Of a stretch of DNA of 64,000 nt, positions 55,268 to 64,000 are shown piece by piece. Positions within the stretch are counted from its first letter, which is position 1; each line of letters starts with the position of its first letter. This stretch comes from Sedimenticola selenatireducens (GTDB lineage: Bacteria > Pseudomonadota > Gammaproteobacteria > Chromatiales > Chromatiaceae), in contig NZ_VMNH01000007.1 of assembly GCF_007625115.1 (NCBI RefSeq), positions 124,001-188,000 of the forward strand, read 5' to 3'. The notes beneath the pieces are model-generated. The model made no database searches. It saw nothing but the letters and a program-made list of their open reading frames with translations, and had not been told where the DNA came from. The position numbers and the translations under genes were made by a program.

Positions 55268-56092
55268 TTATTGAGTAATTTCTTCGACGAGTAATTCGAT
55301 AGAGCGATCATCGCGGTTGTTTGTTTGTGTCTCCCTAAGCAGTCCCTGGTTCGCTTGTCGCACCTGTTGATTGATGCCGCCTATAGCGATCCACTCCCCT
55401 AATTTACCAGAGACCATGGTCTGTGCTTGCTGAATGTCATAGTTTTCCTGTCGATTGCCGGGTCGAATCATATGGGGGCTGATTTCAAGCGTTACCTGTT
55501 CCCCATTGAGTCTTGGGATGACATAAAATCCACTGGTGACATTTTTATAGCGGGTGGTTATCTGTTGATGAATGGTGTTGTTGTTGATGGTGGTAGTCTG
55601 TTCTGGAACTGGAACGGATTGACCTGTGGTTATAAAGGCTGAATGCCCCTCCAAAACCTGCAGTCTGTGAGTGGCATCAAGGTTGCTTTTGGTTTGTGAA
55701 TCCCTGATTTGGTAACGAACAGTGTTGTCATTACCAGGGTTACCCACTACCACCTTGGCATGTTTACCCACCACCAGATTGATATCCGCTTGCGTTCTGC
55801 GCTGGTTTAATTGATGGCCGGTTGCCTGCCTCACAGAAATCATCAATCGTCTGGGGGGGTGGTCCAGGCGTTGTATCACCTTACGTATTTCAACAAGATT
55901 TGCAGGGGAAGTGCGAATGATCAGCTGATCATTCATGCCCGCAATAGAACCGTCCTTATCAATGAATGGCCTGAGGATGGGAATCATCTCAGCAGTGGGA
56001 CGGCTTTGCAGTTGTATGATCTCCAAAGGGTAATCGGCAATTACGCTGCTACTGCAGAAAAGGAGAAATAGGAGAAAAAAAAGCCGGGACAT
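55268..56092 (-). CDS. secretin-like periplasmic protein
   Basis: A 274-residue exported protein from ATG 56092; the open frame runs upstream to 56323 across the next gene but lacks a signal there. The signal peptide (MSRLFFLLFLLFCSSSVIA) is followed by an N-domain like those of secretins (LEIIQLQSRPTAEMIPILRPFI ... LIIRTSPANLVEIRKVIQRLDHPPRRL). The C-terminal segment has EWIAIGGI near the end, like the last part of a secretin domain. It is too short to build a full beta-barrel gate, so it is a stand-alone relative of unknown role. Confidence 0.7.
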   Translation of the reverse strand: MSRLFFLLFLLFCSSSVIADYPLEIIQLQSRPTAEMIPILRPFIDKDGSIAGMNDQLIIRTSPANLVEIRKVIQRLDHPPRRLMISVRQATGHQLNQRRTQADINLVVGKHAKVVVGNPGNDNTVRYQIRDSQTKSNLDATHRLQVLEGHSAFITTGQSVPVPEQTTTINNNTIHQQITTRYKNVTSGFYVIPRLNGEQVTLEISPHMIRPGNRQENYDIQQAQTMVSGKLGEWIAIGGINQQVRQANQGLLRETQTNNRDDRSIELLVEEITQ

Positions 56093-56108
56093 AACGGTAC
56101 CTTTTATA

Positions 56109-56636
56109 CTAGAGATAGAGCCGCCGAAGTGCACTTTCAGGTTCACTGCGTTCCCACACATCAGAGAAAAACTCCGATAATAATTTTGCTTCAAGTCGGT
56201 CGCAGAAGTTTGCCTCTCCTTCGTAACGGTCAGCTTGTTTTCGTCGAATGTAGCCAGTTTTATCAATGACCATGAAGTTTTCTGTATGATCCAGAAAGTC
56301 TGTATGGGGACGTCTGATCTCAATTTTGCTGGTTAATCTCCTCGCTAATTCGAGCAGTCGATGTCCCCCGCGTTGGACCTTTTCGCTGTTTTGAATCAAA
56401 ACGCGAATAGCGATACTGCGTTGGTGTATGGCTAATGATTTTAAGGCTTCAATAAACTCAGTCTGATCATAGAGTGGTTTATCCAGGTCATACGTGAATA
56501 TGTCAATATGATGAGAGGCCTGTTGAGCCATATGTAAACTGGCATACTGAAACTGAACTCGCCCCTGAAGCAGAAGCCGTTCACTGTGTTGACCTAGGAT
56601 CGAGTCGGTGATTGCACTTTTCTTTTCGTTGTCCAT
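56109..56636 (-). CDS. DUF7931-like (phospholipase D-like fold) protein
   Basis: A 175-residue protein from ATG 56636; a GTG at 56648 is an alternative with poorer ribosome site. The core (HIDIFTYDLDKPLYDQTEFIEAL, IRVLIQNSEKVQRGGHRLLELARRL, ENFMVIDKTGYIRR) resembles the DUF7931 family, which looks like half of a phospholipase D fold with no complete HKD motif. It follows a GNAT gene by about 20 bp and precedes the secretin-like gene, an order seen for this family. Function unknown. Confidence 0.65.
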   Translation of the reverse strand: MDNEKKSAITDSILGQHSERLLLQGRVQFQYASLHMAQQASHHIDIFTYDLDKPLYDQTEFIEALKSLAIHQRSIAIRVLIQNSEKVQRGGHRLLELARRLTSKIEIRRPHTDFLDHTENFMVIDKTGYIRRKQADRYEGEANFCDRLEAKLLSEFFSDVWERSEPESALRRLYL

Positions 56637-56656
56637 GCTAATTTCCACATACTGTC

Positions 56657-57091
56657 TTAGTCGGTTTTTTGTTCCATGCGTTGATGGGGTATCCCGGCTT
56701 CCATGAACTCATCACCCGTACAATGAAATCCATGTTGTTGATAAAATGGGATAGCCTTTGTTTGCGCATTCAAAAAAAGGGGTGCTATCTGATGTTGGCT
56801 GGCAAGTTGTAGGAGCTTTACCAATAATGCACTACCGACTCCTAAGTTACGCCATGGGCTTAGCACCGCCATGCGGCCAATCTGCCCTTCTTGTGAGATA
56901 CGCCCGGTACCGATACCCGCTCCGGTATTATCAACGGCGAGTACATGCAGTGCCTGTTCATCCTTATCATCCCACTCCAGGGCTTTGGGCACTTTTTGCT
57001 CTATGATAAATACGTTTTCTCTAATCGTCCGCAGTATGGATTTATGTTGATTCCATACAGCAAACTGAACCCTGTAATCATGGCAGGGCAT
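56657..57091 (-). CDS. GNAT-family N-acetyltransferase
   Basis: A 144-residue acetyltransferase. The acetyl-CoA binding motif A is IGRMAVLSPWRNLGVGSALLVKLL, where Arg-x-x-Gly-x-Gly appears as RNLGVGS. The C-terminal AIPFYQQHGFHCTGDEFMEAGIPHQRM is typical of ElaA/YjcF-like members. The substrate is unknown. GAGG precedes the ATG. It heads a leftward group with the DUF7931-like and secretin-like genes. Confidence 0.88.
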   Translation of the reverse strand: MPCHDYRVQFAVWNQHKSILRTIRENVFIIEQKVPKALEWDDKDEQALHVLAVDNTGAGIGTGRISQEGQIGRMAVLSPWRNLGVGSALLVKLLQLASQHQIAPLFLNAQTKAIPFYQQHGFHCTGDEFMEAGIPHQRMEQKTD

Positions 57092-57585
57092 GGAAGCCTC
57101 GTGTCTGTGGTGGTTGAATGCATATAAAGTATAGATGAGATGAGCGGGAATCTGAATTGTATCTATGGCCGATATTCAAGATCTGTCGTTTTTGGCCGAT
57201 GCATGTAGCTGAATGAAGTAGTATCTGGGCATAGATGGATTAATGACAACGGCCCGGGTAGGAATCTTGCGGGAGGGTGGCCGTTGCCATCAACCATCAG
57301 GTTCTATAGTGGATGAGTGTGTACTCCATGATTGTGTTGATGGTCACAGAAAATAACAGCAGTAAGTTGGTGTAGGCGTTGCCGTTAAATTTTGTGCGTT
57401 CTGCACGGTAAAGTTGCTACCGGGGTATCAGCGCTACCGTTTGTTGGACCTGATGATGAGCAAGAAACAGCTCAAGTTTGTCTTGATGGAAGAAATCGGG
57501 CTATTATTCATCAGGTAGACCCACTAAAAACTGCAATAGGTTGATTTTAATAGCGTTGTTAACTGAGCGACGAAAAGGCAGTCAT
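57092..57585. other. intergenic region between the GNAT and lytic transglycosylase genes
   Basis: Nearly 0.5 kb without a supported gene between divergent genes. The only clear structure is an 8-bp stem at 57247-57286. Nothing else could be assigned. Confidence 0.4.
57247..57286. other. stem-loop in the GNAT/transglycosylase intergenic region
   Basis: CAACGGCC (57247-57254) and GGCCGTTG (57279-57286) form a perfect 8-bp stem around a G-rich 24-base loop. It does not match a riboswitch I know, and no T run follows. It could be part of a leader RNA or a small RNA. Confidence 0.3.
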
Positions 57586-58218
57586 GTGCAAGCAATGAAG
57601 TCAAAAATGTGTCTATTGGCGGTGATGGCGGCAATGGTTGTTTCATCATCCGTCAGCGCTGAAGTCTTCAAGTATGAAGACCGGCAGGGTAGGTTGCACT
57701 TTACAGATCGGCCTATGAAAGGCCAGGGATATCGTCTGATATGGCGTTCTGGCACATCAAGTAACACCGGTTCTCGGATTGATACCTCATCCATCAATCG
57801 AAATCGTATCCGCTATACGCCCCTGATTGAAGAGATTGCCCACAAGGTTCGTTTAAAGCCGGCACTGCTACATGCCGTTATCGAAGCTGAATCGGCCTAT
57901 GATCCCCGCGCGCTGTCGCGCACAGGGGCCAAGGGGCTGATGCAGTTAATGCCGGGTACGGCTCGGCGTTATGGGGTTTATGACAGCTGGGACCCTAAGT
58001 CTAATCTCGCAGGAGGGGCTACCTATTTGCGTGATCTACTGGTGATGTTTGAACATGACCTCCGGTTAGCCTTGGCGGCCTACAACGCAGGAGAGAACGC
58101 GGTAAAGAAGTTTGGCAATAAAATACCGCCTTATCCGGAAACACAGGCCTATGTGACCCGTGTACTAACCTTCTATCGGGAGAATCAGGCATCGGGAAAA
58201 TATGCCTTGCTCGATTGA
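57586..58218 (+). CDS. lytic transglycosylase with DUF4124 domain
   Basis: A 210-residue exported murein hydrolase. The GTG at 57586 is favoured by an AAGG site seven bases upstream; an ATG at 57595 also leaves a good signal peptide (cleavage after SVSA). A DUF4124-type segment (VFKYEDRQGRLHFTDRP) is followed by the SLT domain, with the catalytic Glu in VIEAESAYDPRALS, GLMQLMPGTARRYGV and AALAAYNAGENAV. It cuts peptidoglycan glycan strands. Sequence and size resemble the small SLT/MltE-like proteins with a substrate-facing extra domain. Confidence 0.92.
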   Translation: MQAMKSKMCLLAVMAAMVVSSSVSAEVFKYEDRQGRLHFTDRPMKGQGYRLIWRSGTSSNTGSRIDTSSINRNRIRYTPLIEEIAHKVRLKPALLHAVIEAESAYDPRALSRTGAKGLMQLMPGTARRYGVYDSWDPKSNLAGGATYLRDLLVMFEHDLRLALAAYNAGENAVKKFGNKIPPYPETQAYVTRVLTFYRENQASGKYALLD

Positions 58219-58237
58219 AGTCCTGGTAACTTTTATT

Positions 58238-58576
58238 TTACTCCCGCCAATCCCCAATCAGTGTGCCAATAACGGCTAAATCTGCCTCTGAAATATCGAT
58301 AATGTGGAATCCCATCCAGCGTTGAGCTGAACCTTCAACCTCTTGTACCCAGAGGCTCTCAGCGCCAACCTTGATTACCTGGGTACCTACACCCTCTGAT
58401 TCAAATGAGATCTTGAACTGGAACACATAGTTTTCAGGCAATGACTGGGTCGTGATCATCATGAAACCACTTAACGAAATATTGACCAGATTGCCAATGA
58501 TTTGATCGGTTTCAATATCGAGTATATCAATCCGTGCATCACAAACTTTACGTGGTTGGGATCGTTTATCGGGCAT
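58238..58576 (-). CDS. PilZ-domain protein
   Basis: A 112-residue single PilZ domain, the common c-di-GMP receptor. The N-terminal arginine motif appears as RSQPRKVCDARI, and the second motif as NISLSGFMM (D/N-x-S-x-x-G). Both motifs are present, so c-di-GMP binding is likely. It lies just downstream of the large DUF1631 gene on the same strand, 21 bp apart, suggesting a joint c-di-GMP-linked function. Confidence 0.88.
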   Translation of the reverse strand: MPDKRSQPRKVCDARIDILDIETDQIIGNLVNISLSGFMMITTQSLPENYVFQFKISFESEGVGTQVIKVGAESLWVQEVEGSAQRWMGFHIIDISEADLAVIGTLIGDWRE

Positions 58577-58597
58577 TACAGTGTTCCTTATCCAGTT

Positions 58598-60949
58598 CTA
58601 GGTAGCAGGGTGCATACCCACTGATTTTTGTAGAATACGGTGTATGGTGTTTAGCGCCTTGGTGACGAAAGGTATGCCGTTTGATTTTATGATGCTGGCC
58701 TTACCTTCGCACAGCTGTTTTGCAAGCTCTTCCGAAGGGGTGATATAGGCCTGGATGCCAAATCGATCTACGAACATATACTTATGCGTGATTGGGCTAA
58801 ACCAGGAGAGCTTCAGACGACGCAACTTATTATTGTCATCCATTAGCTCAAACCAGGTGCCAAACTTAATCTTTCTGAGCGTCTGCTGCATTTCCAGCTC
58901 CTCCTCAGATATGGGTCGTTCTTCTTCGTCCCCTTTTTTTTGCGCACGTTTTTCGTTTGCCACGGGCCTAATAATAGGCTCTGAGACTTCTACAACCGCT
59001 TCAGGCTTCTCTGTTTCTATCGGTTCGCCTTGGCGGTCTATCAACACGGCATCCAGTAGTTTGAAAAGGGCATGACTGTCTGGGTGATGATAATTACCCA
59101 ACGAGGTCAGCCCAGCCTTTATATGTTGCGTAAGGTTTTTATGGTTGTTAATGAGCCACTGCTTTATTTTTGGATTTCGCTTGGCCTCAATAACCCTTGC
59201 AAGGCTGTCAATAACAGCCAGCGCTGAAGTCCACTCCTTACTTTTTTCAACCTCTGGGTCACGCAGTAGCATTAATATCATGCGGTCTTGCCAGGCATGG
59301 TAGAGGAATCGGTCCAGCACCGGATGAAGGCTGTGGCCTTTTACCCGCTCCTTAATAATGTCGCTGGCTTTTTTTCTTGCAGTTTCCAGGCGTTCACGCC
59401 CTTTGGCCGCTTCTTGATTCCGCTCTTCCAGGATTTTTGCGCGACTCTCAAGCTCATCGACCTGTTTGCTGAGTTTATAAAACATCTCATTAAAAATAGA
59501 GGTCTCATTTTTAAATTCACTCAGTATCGCCTTTACGATCTCCTGGGTTGGGTAGTAGATGCCACGTCGAAGGTCTTCTTCATCAATCCAGCGTTTAGCT
59601 GAATCAATCATCAGGTTGAGTAGTTGCCGAGCAATATGCTCCTCATCCGTCATAAACAACTTGTCCAGGATGGCTACTTTTAAAAAGGGTGTGTGCAGAT
59701 GGCTGATCAAGGCCTTGGCAATATTGGCTAATCCCTCCTCATTCAACACTTGCTCAAACAACATGCCGACCAGCTCAATGGTATCAAGATCCGCTGTGGG
59801 AACCGTGTCCTTGTCCAGCTCTTTCAGGAGTTTTGCGCGTTCTGATTCCAGTGTTTGGCGAACGTTTTGGATCAGATTGGTATCCAATTCAATGGATTGA
59901 GGTATGCCTTCTTCGCTGTTTGGATCAGGCAAATAGTCAGCCTGTCTTTGGGGTTGTATAAAGTCGATAACCTGTGCAATTGCCGGAGCACTCTTCAGTT
60001 GGGCCGTGTTACCTCCAGGTACAAATTCCGGATGATTCCTGAAACTTGGATCGGCGGCTCGACGTGCAGTCAACAGGTCATGTATTGAGTGAAACAGCTC
60101 CTCACCCAGCGCCATGCCGCCTCTGTTTGAATTGGAGCTACTTTGCTGTGCTGAGGCTTGTTGGGTCGGTCGGTAACCCTGTTGCGTGGATGCTTGTTGT
60201 GGTTGCTCCTCCAGAGGGTTCTCTGGTTGAGCGGGTTTTCCTTGGGTACTATTGCTGGGGGGAATGATCGAGCTGAGCTTTAGATTCGGAAAGATGCCTT
60301 CCTCGATCAGCCGGTCATTAAGACCTTTGTAGATGCTCCCGGCATCGCCAAGTACAAATTTCCCAAAGAGAAAATAGAAAATTAACAGAATCTGTTTATC
60401 GACATCCAGTGCTTCAGCGGCCTTTTGAAAGGCCGTTGCCGTGTGGGCCGGACAGGCAGGTATATCATCTTCTGCCAACTTTTTTCCGCCGCGCAGTACT
60501 GCCATACGCTTACCGAGGGCAAACAGTTCCTGGTAGCAGTTATTCTGCACTTTAGAAATCATACTCTGGATTGCGAGATGCTCTTCAAGTGCATCGTTAT
60601 CAATCATTTCCAGTTCAATTTCACCCGTTTGGTCAGCGGGAGAGTTGGGATAACTGATATGTTTGCCCTGGTTAAACTCCTTAAAGCCTTTTTCGATTGA
60701 CTCCCTGAAGTCATGTTCAATGACATCCCTGAGGGAGAGAATATGATTGATCGAATCAAAGAATTTGACTTGAGAGGCGTTCGTTTCGGCCTTTTTGGCG
60801 AAGTCTAGAAAAACGGGTTCAACCTGATCGAAAAGCTCATTTAGTTGGGTGGTGAGATAGACCATCACCATGTCCTTGCATTCGCTTAAGAGCTTCTGGT
60901 GTTTTTTGGGTGTCTGAGTGGCCGCTGTGTTATTAGACAACTCTTCCAT
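58598..60949 (-). CDS. DUF1631 family protein
   Basis: A 783-residue soluble protein. ATG 60949 is chosen over the one at 60976 because AAGGA lies eight bases upstream. It matches the DUF1631 family along most of its length: an N-terminal helical part, a Gln/Ser-rich linker near 255-285, a central helical region and a C-terminal beta domain (FGTWFELMDD, RLKLSWFSPITHKYMFVDRFG) that resembles a PilZ-type barrel. The family occurs in gammaproteobacteria and has been linked to c-di-GMP/type IV pilus signalling only by association. It is followed by the PilZ gene. Confidence 0.85.
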   Translation of the reverse strand: MEELSNNTAATQTPKKHQKLLSECKDMVMVYLTTQLNELFDQVEPVFLDFAKKAETNASQVKFFDSINHILSLRDVIEHDFRESIEKGFKEFNQGKHISYPNSPADQTGEIELEMIDNDALEEHLAIQSMISKVQNNCYQELFALGKRMAVLRGGKKLAEDDIPACPAHTATAFQKAAEALDVDKQILLIFYFLFGKFVLGDAGSIYKGLNDRLIEEGIFPNLKLSSIIPPSNSTQGKPAQPENPLEEQPQQASTQQGYRPTQQASAQQSSSNSNRGGMALGEELFHSIHDLLTARRAADPSFRNHPEFVPGGNTAQLKSAPAIAQVIDFIQPQRQADYLPDPNSEEGIPQSIELDTNLIQNVRQTLESERAKLLKELDKDTVPTADLDTIELVGMLFEQVLNEEGLANIAKALISHLHTPFLKVAILDKLFMTDEEHIARQLLNLMIDSAKRWIDEEDLRRGIYYPTQEIVKAILSEFKNETSIFNEMFYKLSKQVDELESRAKILEERNQEAAKGRERLETARKKASDIIKERVKGHSLHPVLDRFLYHAWQDRMILMLLRDPEVEKSKEWTSALAVIDSLARVIEAKRNPKIKQWLINNHKNLTQHIKAGLTSLGNYHHPDSHALFKLLDAVLIDRQGEPIETEKPEAVVEVSEPIIRPVANEKRAQKKGDEEERPISEEELEMQQTLRKIKFGTWFELMDDNNKLRRLKLSWFSPITHKYMFVDRFGIQAYITPSEELAKQLCEGKASIIKSNGIPFVTKALNTIHRILQKSVGMHPAT

Positions 60950-61189
60950 ATGCTGCTTCCTTGACGCCTTATTCACTGCCCTTGGATTAACTACTGTTAT
61001 CGGCCAGTAAATGGCGTGCTTTAATTATCACCTCATCAGCCCATCTTTACCTCTATTCAGTAGTGTTATCAAGGTTGTAATGACAATGAGCCCTAATTAA
61101 TTATCACTATAGCGGTTTGCCAAGTAGAAAGCTGCAATAAAGAATTAAAGAACCAGGAATAATGTTCTGTATCGATAGGCCCCCTATTT

Positions 61190-64000
61190 TTACTCGGCTG
61201 AGGAAAGGACTGTGGTGGGTGTGAGCTTGATCAAAAATGCCAGCAAGGCCGGGACAACAAAGAGTGTAAGTAGGGTGGAGAGCGCGAGTCCACCAAGAAT
61301 GACGCTGCCAAGACCCCTGTAAAGTTCTGTGCCGGATCCCTGCGCCACAACTAGCGGCAATAAGCCAAACAGGCTGGTGGTAGTGCTCATGAAAATGGGT
61401 CTAATACGTGTGCGCACGGCATTAGTGATTGCTTCAAGACCTTGAAAACCTTCGTACCGAAGATTATTAAGGGTCTGGTGAACAATCAAAATAGCGTTGT
61501 TTACAACAGTGCCTACCAGAATGATAAAGCCGAGCATTACCAGGATGTCGAACGGTTGTGGGGCAATGAAGCTATCAACCAGTTTAAGCCCGATAAAGCC
61601 TCCTGCCGCAGCGAGTGGTACGGAAAAAAGTATGATCAAGGGGTAGATATAGTGACCGAACAACGCGGACATCAACAGATAGGTAATGACCACGGCCATC
61701 AGCAGGTTCCATTGCAGTGCGATGCGTGTTTCGGTGAGCTTATCGGCATTTCCACCTACAGATACTTTTACACCGGAGAGCTTGTTTTCTTGTAGCAATT
61801 TTGGCACAAGCTGGTCAGAGATCGTCTCCATGGCAGCCTGTAGTGGCATGGCGTCAGGGGGGGTGACTTGCAAGCGGATATTTCTCTTGCGCTCCAGATG
61901 GTCGATTTGAGTCATGCCTTGGGCATACTCAATGCTTGCGATGTCGCCGACCCGGACCAACTCCCCGTATGGATTGGCGATGCTACGTTGGAGTAGGTCT
62001 TCGGGGGTGTTAGTCCCGTTCTGACCGCTTTTTATAACCAGATCCATGACCTTTTTGCCATCTGGCTTGTACTCACCGATCTTTCTGCCGTCCATTAAAA
62101 TATCGATATAGATACCCAGTTCCCGCTCGGTTAGGCCGTTGGCAAGTACGCGTGAGCGATTCGGAATCAGGTTGGCCTCCGGATAGCTGATCTCCAGGGA
62201 AGGAACAGGGCGTACCTGGGCCTCAGGAATCGCCTGTTTGATCGCGCCAAACAGCGCCCGGGCCGCCGTTACAATCTCTTCGGTTTCGATCCCCGATACA
62301 TTGACATCTACTGTACGGCCCTCACCAATGCCCGATTCAAAAATGCCGCGTTGTATACTGACACCAAACATCCCGGGTATGGCGTTCATCACCCGCGTAA
62401 ACAGAGGCATCATGCCCCGAGCCTCGGTGACATGTACGCTGGTGCCACCGAACAGGGTGACCGCATCCGAAGCCACATAAAAAATGTTACTGATCTGCGG
62501 GATACCATCTTTTCTATCTTCGCTTAGATAGGGAGCGAGCTGCGTGTGAATGTATTCACCAATCTCCAGACGTTTCTGTTCAGAATAACCGGGTGGTGGA
62601 ACCAGTATATTCAGTATCAGATTTCGATTGCCCTGTGGCAGATACTCGGCCTTAGGGAGTAGTGTAATTACTGCGACGACGGATAGCGTGGTAAACAGAC
62701 CTACGGTCAGCAATCGGGAAAAGCCATTTTTTAGTGTTGCCCTCGAAAAAAACATTACAGTGCGAACAAACAAGTTGCCGTTCTCCAGTGTGGCGATCTT
62801 CTCTTCAACGGGGCGTTTAGCAAAACTGTAAAGTTTGTTGGTTACAGCTGGAATAACTGAAATAGATACGAACAGACTGATGGTAATTGATGCGGTAATC
62901 GCAATGGCGATGTCGCGGAACAGTTGTCCTGCTTCCTCTTCAATAAAGAGCACAGGTAAGAATACGGCGACCGTGGTTAATGTGGATGCCAACACGGCCC
63001 CCCAGACTTCACGAGTGCCATCATAGGAGGCCTGGAAGGGTGTTTTCCCCATCCTGCGATGCCGGTCAATATTCTCCAGAACGACAATCGAATTATCGAC
63101 CAGCATACCGACAGCAAAGGTGATGCCTGCCAGACTCATTACGTTGATATTACGATCAAACAGGTACATAAAGAAGAAAGTGCCCATCACCGATATGGGA
63201 ATGGCGATGGCGACAGTCAACGTCGAACTTGCTGAACGAAGAAACAGTAACAGCACCACAATGGCGAGTATTCCACCAATCATTAGATTGGTTTTAACAG
63301 TGTCAATCGAGGTATTGATGTAAGGGGCCTGATCGTACACCCAGTCGAAGAAGAGGTTGTTATCGTTTAACAGTGTGCTGTTCAAGTCTTCGACGACCAA
63401 CCTCATCTGCCGGGTCAATTCAAGCACGTTGGCGCCGGCCTCTTTTCTGATGCCGACGACAATCATGGGTTGGCCATTATGTAGAACGGCAGGAGGGTTG
63501 GCCGCATAGCCAAACCCCGCTTCAGCCAATTCCTTCAGGTATACCCGGTGAAGCCCATCATCCACCAGCAGGGTTTCGCCCACTTCTTCCGCAGATTGGA
63601 ATTGGCTGGTGGTACGTATCCGATAGTTACGTTTGGACAGACCGAGTACACCGGCTGAAGTGTTGTTATTGGCGCTCTGAATTCGTCCTATGATTTGCCC
63701 TAGGGTGATTTGATGCGCTGCCAGTCGCTGTGGATCAACATTGATTTCAAGACGCTTATCGCTACCCCCAAATATAAACAGGGAGCCAACGCCGGGTACA
63801 CGTTCCAGTAGATGTCTTACTTCATTGTCAAAGAAGGTACGGTAGGTGGTGATAAGCTCTGGATCGCCCGATTTGGTCTTTAGCATCATCCAAATAACGG
63901 GCGAACTCTCCTCACCTGAGGTGCTGGCAACAGGTTTGAGTGCATTTTCCGGATACTCGGTAACTTCATTCAGCTTGTTTGATACCTGGACCATGGCATC
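61190..64000 (-). CDS. RND-family efflux transporter, 5' end beyond the window
   Basis: At least 936 residues of an AcrB/MexB-type inner-membrane pump; the frame stays open to the last base and the first membrane helix is missing, so the start lies outside. Visible parts are the porter domains, a membrane block (IVVLLLFLRSASSTLTVAIAIPIS) with the proton-relay helix IGMLVDNSIVVLENIDRHR-like segment (VDNS, where AcrB has VDDA), EVWGAVLASTLTTVAVFLPV, and a C-terminal membrane block with FIILVGTVVNNAILIVH. The residue change suggests a HAE1-type subgroup rather than AcrB itself. The substrate is unknown. Confidence 0.92.
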   Translation of the reverse strand, partial: DAMVQVSNKLNEVTEYPENALKPVASTSGEESSPVIWMMLKTKSGDPELITTYRTFFDNEVRHLLERVPGVGSLFIFGGSDKRLEINVDPQRLAAHQITLGQIIGRIQSANNNTSAGVLGLSKRNYRIRTTSQFQSAEEVGETLLVDDGLHRVYLKELAEAGFGYAANPPAVLHNGQPMIVVGIRKEAGANVLELTRQMRLVVEDLNSTLLNDNNLFFDWVYDQAPYINTSIDTVKTNLMIGGILAIVVLLLFLRSASSTLTVAIAIPISVMGTFFFMYLFDRNINVMSLAGITFAVGMLVDNSIVVLENIDRHRRMGKTPFQASYDGTREVWGAVLASTLTTVAVFLPVLFIEEEAGQLFRDIAIAITASITISLFVSISVIPAVTNKLYSFAKRPVEEKIATLENGNLFVRTVMFFSRATLKNGFSRLLTVGLFTTLSVVAVITLLPKAEYLPQGNRNLILNILVPPPGYSEQKRLEIGEYIHTQLAPYLSEDRKDGIPQISNIFYVASDAVTLFGGTSVHVTEARGMMPLFTRVMNAIPGMFGVSIQRGIFESGIGEGRTVDVNVSGIETEEIVTAARALFGAIKQAIPEAQVRPVPSLEISYPEANLIPNRSRVLANGLTERELGIYIDILMDGRKIGEYKPDGKKVMDLVIKSGQNGTNTPEDLLQRSIANPYGELVRVGDIASIEYAQGMTQIDHLERKRNIRLQVTPPDAMPLQAAMETISDQLVPKLLQENKLSGVKVSVGGNADKLTETRIALQWNLLMAVVITYLLMSALFGHYIYPLIILFSVPLAAAGGFIGLKLVDSFIAPQPFDILVMLGFIILVGTVVNNAILIVHQTLNNLRYEGFQGLEAITNAVRTRIRPIFMSTTTSLFGLLPLVVAQGSGTELYRGLGSVILGGLALSTLLTLFVVPALLAFLIKLTPTTVLSSAE

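Overview
The window reads as a contiguous piece of a gammaproteobacterial chromosome of moderate GC. The core gene set includes bamE-fur, recN-nadK, hrcA-grpE-dnaK-dnaJ-dapB, lapAB-pyrF, recCBD and smpB/ssrA. A sat gene of the type used by sulfur oxidisers sits beside a metY-like sulfhydrylase. Together these suggest a chemolithotrophic sulfur-oxidising lineage (Chromatiales or symbiont-related). That placement is an inference, since no rRNA gene is present.

Positions 1 to about 20420 form an integrated element lodged at the 3' end of the tmRNA gene. A P4-type tyrosine recombinase (19039-20256) lies next to ssrA. At the far side is a leftward replication/regulation module: AlpA-like regulator, small membrane protein, Toprim primase, P-loop ATPase/helicase and a TubC-like docking protein. 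This layout recalls P4 and E. coli CP4-57, which also carries alpA and sits at ssrA. The left end of the element was not found and may lie outside the window. The middle is defence cargo: a complete type I restriction-modification operon (hsdR-hsdM-hsdS) with a DUF3800 gene overlapping hsdS, probably controlled through direct repeats in front of hsdR. Next come three same-strand, stand-alone genes: a HEPN-type protein, a 1182-residue protein with a restriction-nuclease-like N-terminus and a long helical C-terminus, and a protein resembling pPIWI-associated nucleases. The first two are followed by attC-like sequences, and the third by what looks like a broken one. This suggests a small integrase-less gene-cassette cluster inside the element, and it is the most unusual part of the window.

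From 20421 onward the sequence is core chromosome. ssrA (tag ANDDNYALAA) and smpB flank a papain-like peptidase / alpha-beta hydrolase fusion. Then come an SNF-family Na+ symporter, ratA-rnfH, bamE/fur, recN-nadK, and the heat-shock cluster with a perfect CIRCE operator. Further right are dapB, a DUF302 gene, a lipoprotein, a FliK-like gene behind a sigma54-type promoter, lapA-lapB-pyrF, the recCBD operon, an orphan ParA, sat and metY.

The right end holds envelope and signalling genes: a Sel1-repeat protein, a periplasmic thioredoxin-like protein, an MscS channel, a secretin-like protein with DUF7931-like and GNAT partners, a lytic transglycosylase, a PilZ protein, a DUF1631 protein, and an RND efflux pump gene whose 5' end is cut off by the window edge. 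No tRNA, rRNA, IS element or CRISPR array was seen.
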